A stretch of DNA of 64,000 nt from Diadophis punctatus similis (Eukaryota > Chordata > Lepidosauria > Squamata > Dipsadidae): contig JALIGW010000062.1 of NCBI GenBank assembly GCA_023053685.1, positions 2,344,604-2,408,603 of the forward strand, written 5' to 3'. Of the stretch, positions 58,241 through 64,000 are shown one piece after another. The notes beneath the pieces are model-generated. The model saw nothing but the letters and a program-made list of their open reading frames with translations. It did no database searches and was not told the origin of the DNA. Position 1 is the stretch's first letter. Each line of letters begins with the position of its first letter. The position numbers and the translations under genes were made by a program.

Positions 58241-58657
58241 GATCCACTGTGCCCAACTGTGGTGAAGGGCAGCCCACGCTCACCAAAAGCTGCCTCCCCC
58301 ATTTCTGCCAGGGCTGACTCATAAGGACCGGGGTAAAGACAAAGCGACAAGCCAAACTATGAAAACCTAGGGAAGGCCGGGCTGCTCTCTGCACATGTAC
58401 CTGGCATGTCTTGCCAGAAGAATTTTATGGACTGAGAATCCCCCTGTCCCCTCCCCCCCCTTTGAATTACGTTCCCTGACAACTTTCATAGCTGTGGCCA
58501 AAGAGAGGCAGCTTTGTTTGAAAGGCCCTAAGCAGATTTTGGCACTTATTCCTGCAGATTTGTGGTTGCTTCTGTTGGGCAGAACCAGCGTCCACCCTCC
58601 CTTGGCAGAAAGGAGGCCTTGGAGGTTCCTGTAGCCAGGGTTGGAAACTGTCAAGAG

Positions 58658-58791
58658 TAGGGGTCTCCAACCTTGGCAACTTTAAGGCTTGTGGACTTCA
58701 ACTCCCAGAATTCCTCAACCAGCATTGCTCTGGGAGAACTCTGGGAGTTGAAGTCCACAAGCCTTAAAGTTGCCAAGGTTGGAGACCCCTG
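58658..58791. mobile_element. 134-bp palindromic MITE (hAT-like ends)
   Basis: The left arm TAGGGGTCTCCAACCTTGGC is mirrored by GCCAAGGTTGGAGACCCCTG. The arms contain TTAAGGCTTGTGGACTTCAA and its complement, forming a near-perfect hairpin with a short centre. No 8-bp duplication could be matched. Related sequence (CTGGGAGTTGAAGTCCA) occurs inside the SPIN copy near 47093. Confidence 0.8.
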
Positions 58792-60798
58792 AGCACTGGG
58801 CAGTGGTCCGCTTGCTTGACCGGTGGTTGGATGGTCCATTTCAAAGGCTCGGTGGGTGATAAGCAGCAAGCGTCTCTGATGGGCTGAGTGGTCAGGAGGA
58901 GAGTGCAGGCCGGTTCTTGCAACGGTCTGGTTGAAAGCTTGGGCATATCGCCATATTGGTTGAAGCAGGAATTTCCTTCTGGACGGTCACTCTCTGCCCC
59001 ACTGATATTTTCCAGAGAGCAAATCTGAGTATGATGCTGTGCAATGTGTAAAATGCAGCCGATATTACAGAATGACAATTGGAAAGTGAGGGTCAAAGGA
59101 GGTCCCCTTGTCCTTGTCCAAAGATCCTCATCCTACTCCAGGCATTATGCTACTACCCTCTCTGTCCCAGACAACAAAGGTGGGTTTGGAGTCCTGTCAG
59201 GCCCCCCTGGAAGCCAATTCTGCATGGATCTGAGCTGAAGAGGGAGCCTTTGAGGGTCCCCCTTGGGGATGTGGCTATTTTCAAGGGTTCCAGGTAGGAA
59301 TTCAGGGTTTTTTTCCTTCCTAAAAAAGCACCTGAGGAAGAACTGGCTTTGGCAGCCCCTCCCCCTCTTCCACTGCTGTCCCAAGATTGGGGAAAGGATG
59401 CTGGAGGGAGGGGGGGCTTTTGCTGTGCAGGCTCTGCCCCACCTGGCTGACCCAGGAGCTGAGGCCTGGCGGTGCAGATGCCTGATAGGAACCCCAGAGG
59501 CCGAGGGCGGCTTCTGCAGGGTGGCGACTTAATTTAATTTGGCTGAGTGAGGAGGGAATATCCATTGGAGGAAACCTCCAAGAAGGAGGATTTGGTCGTT
59601 TGCCAGTGGCATGAAAAGCCATCAGAGGGGGTGGGGGGACTGGTCCCTCCTGGCCTTCATGCGATGTGAAAGCGGCCTTTCAGCCTTCACTGGGGCCTTG
59701 GCCATTCCCTCCAGCTTTCCCTTATGGGGCAGGCTTGGGGTTCAGTTTTTGCTATCCCCGTGATCCCTCGGGTTTCAGAGTTGACAGCACAGGGCTTTTC
59801 TCCTCTGCAGCCTCAATAAGAGCCCCCCCCATCCAATATTTTAGTAGAGGCCTTGCCCTTTGCTTCGGAAGGGGGGCTTCTGACTCCTCATGGTGCCCCC
59901 CATCATCGGATCCTCACCTGCAGTTGGGGCTGCCCCAGTCCAGGGCCTGGAACTGTCTGCTGCTGCTCCCTCGCCTCCCTGGGAGAGCTGCCCTCCTGGC
60001 GGATGGGGCAGAGGGGCCTGTTCCTCGGACAAGAGGCAGCATTGCTCAACGTCTCCTGCCTGCTGGCATTGTGGACCCAACGGGCATTTTGCTCCCTCTG
60101 CCAGGAACTTTGCTCCAGTAGAAAAGAGAATGGGTGGTGGTGGTGGGGAGGCTAGAGCTCTGAAAACACCCAGAAGCTCTCGTGCCCCCCACTACCCGCC
60201 CCTTGCTTGGTCCTTCCTCTGCCCAGCTGGGCAAAGGGCTCCAAAATTCCTGGCAGAGTATTTTCCAGGAAGGAGAGGGCAGCCTCCACAGTCGGGGGAA
60301 GTTTGCCTTTGGTACCTTCGGCCAGTCACTTTCTCTCAGCCCAGCCTACCTCACAGGGTGGTTGTGGGGAAAACAGGAGGAGGAAGAAGGAGTAGTAGTA
60401 GGTATGTTCTTAAGTTATTTGTGAAAATAATAAAGGTGAGCTGACATGTCGGACCACCCATCACTAATCGGCAGCTAACGAAGGTCGGATGAGATGGGGA
60501 CTGGCCTGTGAGGTGAGCCCCCCGCTTCTCACCCCCCACCCCTTGGGATGGAGGATTTAAGCCGTCCAGCAAAATCTGGGGGTTTGTGGCAAATCTGCAA
60601 CTGGCCCTGAATTCAATCTACGCCTGGCAGTTGGGATCGTCTGCGGGATATTAGGGATCAGGATCGGAACAAAGCCATTCAGTGAAATTCATTAAAATCC
60701 TTTTATTCATGGGGCTCCTCATTGGTTCTGCCCTCTCGATACAGTGGGAGGCACTTTTCCCCAGGGCTGGATGATCTATGTCAGAAAAGCCTCAGTTT

Positions 60799-60968
60799 AA
60801 AAAAATATATGTTTTATTGATACATTTTTTTAATAAACATAAAAAGTTCCATATCTATCTGAACAGCATGTTGTCTGGGCACACTTAGTTTTAAGTAGAG
60901 TATTTTAACAATACTCATAATAATCATAATAAGCATATCAATATTAATCACAAAGTAATAATACAATG
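60799..60968 (-). mobile_element. L1-type 3' end insertion with 16-bp target duplication
   Basis: AGAAAAGCCTCAGTTT occurs at 60783-60798 and 60969-60984. The insert starts with an A/T-rich run and TTTTATTGATAC as in minus-strand L1 3' ends. 170 bp, heavily 5' truncated. Confidence 0.8.
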
Positions 60969-61140
60969 AGAAAAGCCTCAGTTTTAATGTTGCTCCCCCT
61001 TGTTATAAGTAATCCAGGCGTGTCCCTTCCCTTGGGACCCCAGCTTTGCTTTGGATCAAGTCGGTACTGTGTGTATGTTTGTGTCAAAATCCTGGGGCAG
61101 CCATGAGCAACACCCCCCACCACCACAGCCTCAAGTTCTA

Positions 61141-64000
61141 AAAGATTTTTTTTAAAATAATTTTTATTGAAAATTTTTACATTAAAAAGACAAAACAAAA
61201 AGACAAAACATAATTTCACTAATACAGCTTGTCGCTATTGGAAGCTTTTTCTTCATTTTACATTTTCCATATCTAAGGCTATTGTTTTTAACTTAAACAT
61301 TCTTATTCCGATTTACAATTTTAGACGTATTGTATATTACATTACACCTATTTACATTTTGCAGTTACATTTGTTTAATTTTGTTATATCATTTTATATT
61401 ACTTTACACATTAATTTTACTTTTCCTTTCAAGCCAATCATACCATCTATTCCATATTTTGTAATACATTGTTTTCCCTCTCCGTCAATTCCATTTTTAG
61501 TTTGCTCATCTCTGCGCATTCTAGCACCTTTTTTATAATCATTGCGTTCGAGGGTGTTTTCTCTTTGTTCCAATTTTGGGCGAATGTAATTCTCGCTGCG
61601 GTAATTATATGTTGAATAATATAATAAATTTCTTTTCTCATATTTTCTTTTATTATTCCTAGAAGAAACAGTTCTGGCCTCATCTCAATTTTCTGTTCCG
61701 TTATTTCCTCAATCCATTTTTTAATTTCCCCCCAATATTTCTTTGCGTTGCTTTGACATGTGGTAGAATGTCCCTTGTGTGTGGTTGCATTTGCAACAAT
61801 TGGGTGATGTAGTTGGATACATTTTGGCCAATCTCGCTGGTAGTAAATGGCATCTATAAAACATTTTGTATGTATTTTCTTTATGCGGCCAACATTGTCA
61901 ATTTGTAATCCCCCCCCCCAATTTGTTCCCAATAGTCTAATTCAATATTATACCCAAAGTTTTTGGCCCATGATTTTTTTACAACTTCCTCCTCCATTTT
62001 AAGTTTTAGAAGACAATTATATACCTTAGTGATCATTTTTTCATCTGTGCCTGTTAATATTTTGTCAATTTCTTGTTGCTCCTTTTGAAAACCATACTGT
62101 TTCGAATCCTTTTTATATTTTGTTTGTATCTGTAAGTAAGGCCACCAGTCTATTTTAATTCCCCGTGTTTGCAGTTCCTGGTTTGATTTTAAATTTCCTT
62201 GCTTGTCTAACAGTTTATTATAGGTTACTATCTTGTTTAGGTCTATAACATTTGGGTGGACCATTGCTTCCATAGTTGAAACCCATCTCGGAATTTTTAT
62301 GTAAAATTTTTGTTTAATTTTCCTCCAAACTTCAAATAATGCATTTCTCACCTGGTGTCTATGGAAATATTTGTGTGTTTTATCCTTTCCCTCCCACAGG
62401 AATGCATGCCAACCCCTTTGTAAATCATGTCCTACAATTGCTAATATTCTTTTATTTTTTAACATTACCCATTCTCTAATCCATGTTGCTGCAGCCGCCT
62501 GATAATACAGTTCCCAGTCTGGAAGGCCAAAGCCCCCCCTCAGTCTGCAGTCCTGTAATAGTTTACATTTTATCCTAGCCTCCTTCCCTTGCCATACAAA
62601 TTTTAACGTTATTTTATTCAATTCTTCAAAAAAGGTTTTGTTTAATTTTATTGGAATTTTTTGGAATAAGTATAGGATTTTAGATAAGATATTCATTTTG
62701 AGGGTGGCAATTCTTCCTACCAGTGATAGCTGTAGTTTTGTCCAGTTTTCCAAATCTTTTCGAATCTGTGCTAATTGATATAATTGTCTTCTTTTATGGT
62801 GGAGCATTTTGCGGTCAGCCGAATCCCTAAGTATTTTGCTTTTTTAACTATTTGGAATTTTAATAATCTTTTTTTTAAAAAAACTTTTTTATTAAATACA
62901 CAAAACAACACCAACATTAAACATTCAAAAAACAGAACATATAACAAACAAATGGGGCATTTGTGGCCCCCTATCCATCATAAGCTATTATTGGATATAT
63001 TCTTTTTACATATCATTTCCTTAAGTATTCATATTGCTCTCAAATATATTTTCCTATTATACCACATACATTTAAAATCTTTACATAATTACTTGAGTAT
63101 ACACCATTAAACTTTTCTTTTATTTATTGTTTCTTTCAACCAATTATAAAATTTGTTCCAGGCCTTATAAAAATCAGATTCCTCTTTTTCTTTTAATTCT
63201 TTAGTTAACATATCCATTTCCGCACAGTCCATTATTTTTTTTAATTATCTCTTCCTCTTTGGGTATCTCTTTGTTTTTCCAGGACTGTGTGTATGCAATT
63301 CTTGCTGCAGTTAGAATATGGATAGTAAGATATTGTATTTCTTTTTTATATACCTTGTTGAGAATACCTAGTAAAAACAATGGAATTTTAATAATCTTTC
63401 TAATTCTTTATTTTGCTCTTGTGTAAGATTTTTGGTTATTATTTTTGTTTGGTTTTTATTTATTTTTAGCCCTGCAACCTCTCTGAATTCCTGTAATTCT
63501 CTAATTAGCATTTCCCTGTTTCCAGGGGGTCTTCAATTATGAATGTCATGTCATCAGCAAATGCCTGTAATTTATACTCCTCTTTTCTAGCTCTCAACCC
63601 TTTTATATCTCGATTTTCCCTGATCCGGTTTAGCAAAATTTCTAGGGAGATTATAAATAACAGCGGTGATAATGGACATCCTTGTCTAACCCCTTTTTTA
63701 ATTTTAACTTTTTCTGTTGACTCTCCATTTAATAATATTTTAGCTGTTTGATTTGAATATATTGTTTTGATCATTTTAGTAATTTTTTCTCCAAATTTCA
63801 TCATGTCCAATTGTATATTTAAAAATTGCCAATTCAAATTATCAAACACTTTTTGTGCATCGACCAATATCAAGGCTAATTGTTTATCTGGATATGCTTC
63901 ATAGTATTCTAATACATTTAATATAATTCTTGTATTATTCATTATCTGTCATTTGGGCAAAAATCCATTCTGATCTGTATGAATAATTTTATTTAATATT
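61141..64000 (-). pseudogene. L1 LINE, minus strand, ORF2 broken, continues past the window
   Basis: Minus-strand frames give ordered ORF2 pieces. 63942-63505 has the RT core with GVRQGCPLSPLLF and catalytic FADD (QAFADDMTFI). 62807-61881 has the post-RT region (NILSKILYLFQKIPIKL, RGGFGLPDWELYYQAAAATW). 61932-61447 is the C-terminus (KCFIDAIYYQRDWPKC, TKGHSTT). The last two are in different frames, broken at the eight-C run (61912-61919), and an insert splits 62871-63381. The 3' UTR ends near 61141 in T-rich sequence. L1 clade by motif order; the copy is inactive. Confidence 0.9.
62871..63381 (-). mobile_element. Second L1-like 3' fragment inserted in the L1, 17-bp duplication
   Basis: GGAATTTTAATAATCTT occurs at 62854-62870 and 63382-63398. 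The insert begins with a T/A run (a poly-A tail on the minus strand) and is 511 bp, classic target-primed reverse transcription. Confidence 0.9.

Larger units (their letters stand above)
49477..64000 (+). other. VAV2: VAV2 intron 1 (continues past the window)
   Basis: No further VAV2 exon is visible. 49960-52210 and 52490-54410 are mostly unique. Repeats: CR1 tails and fragments (52215-52300, 54428-54960, 57648-58150), TG repeat (52441-52479), SINE in a Tigger-like element (55215-55868), MITE (58658-58791), L1 pieces (60799-60968, 61141-64000). 55870-57640 and 58800-60790 show nothing recognised. Confidence 0.7.

Overview
The window is vertebrate nuclear DNA, most likely from a squamate reptile and probably an advanced snake. 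The protein-coding content is the BRD3 - BRD3OS - VAV2 neighbourhood, known from human 9q34. The repeats are CR1/L3-type LINEs whose 3' tails run into pentanucleotide microsatellites (described for colubroid snakes), a SPIN hAT transposon, tRNA-derived squamate SINEs, L1 and many non-autonomous hAT elements. There are no operons or bacterial features. All calls come from reading the sequence; no database search was run.

Layout. 1-5398 is the 5' part of BRD3 (+), upstream of the first coding exon; its promoter is not recognisable here and probably lies left of the window. 5513-29991 holds 11 BRD3 coding exons that join into an uninterrupted 727-residue BET protein (bromodomain 1, bromodomain 2, lysine-rich segment, ET domain, serine/acidic tail), followed by a 3' UTR with a poly(A) signal at about 31650. 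On the opposite strand, converging on the BRD3 3' end, BRD3OS has an intact 84-codon frame (33462-33716) next to a CpG island. From 34.2 to 48.4 kb is an intergenic repeat nest. From 48.4 kb a large CpG island leads into VAV2 exon 1 (+, 49273-49476, the first 68 residues of the calponin-homology domain). The rest to 64 kb is VAV2 intron 1, ending in a broken L1 on the minus strand.

The most notable structure is at 35958-41909: a minus-strand LTR retroelement with two 545-bp LTRs that read as identical, TG...CA ends, a 4-bp target duplication (AAGC), a tRNA-Arg-like primer binding site, a polypurine tract, a TATA box and a poly(A) signal. It has no recognisable gag, pol or env. Its 4.9-kb interior is tandem repeats plus decayed L1 and CR1 pieces. 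It resembles a recently mobilised large retrotransposon derivative (LARD) that depends on other elements for its proteins. It sits inside an older repeat that had also received a LINE with a still-open 298-codon reverse-transcriptase frame.

Several hAT elements have matching 8-bp target duplications, so their ends can be set to the base. They fall into several terminal-repeat families. One 1.07-kb derivative ends 57 bp before BRD3 exon 3.
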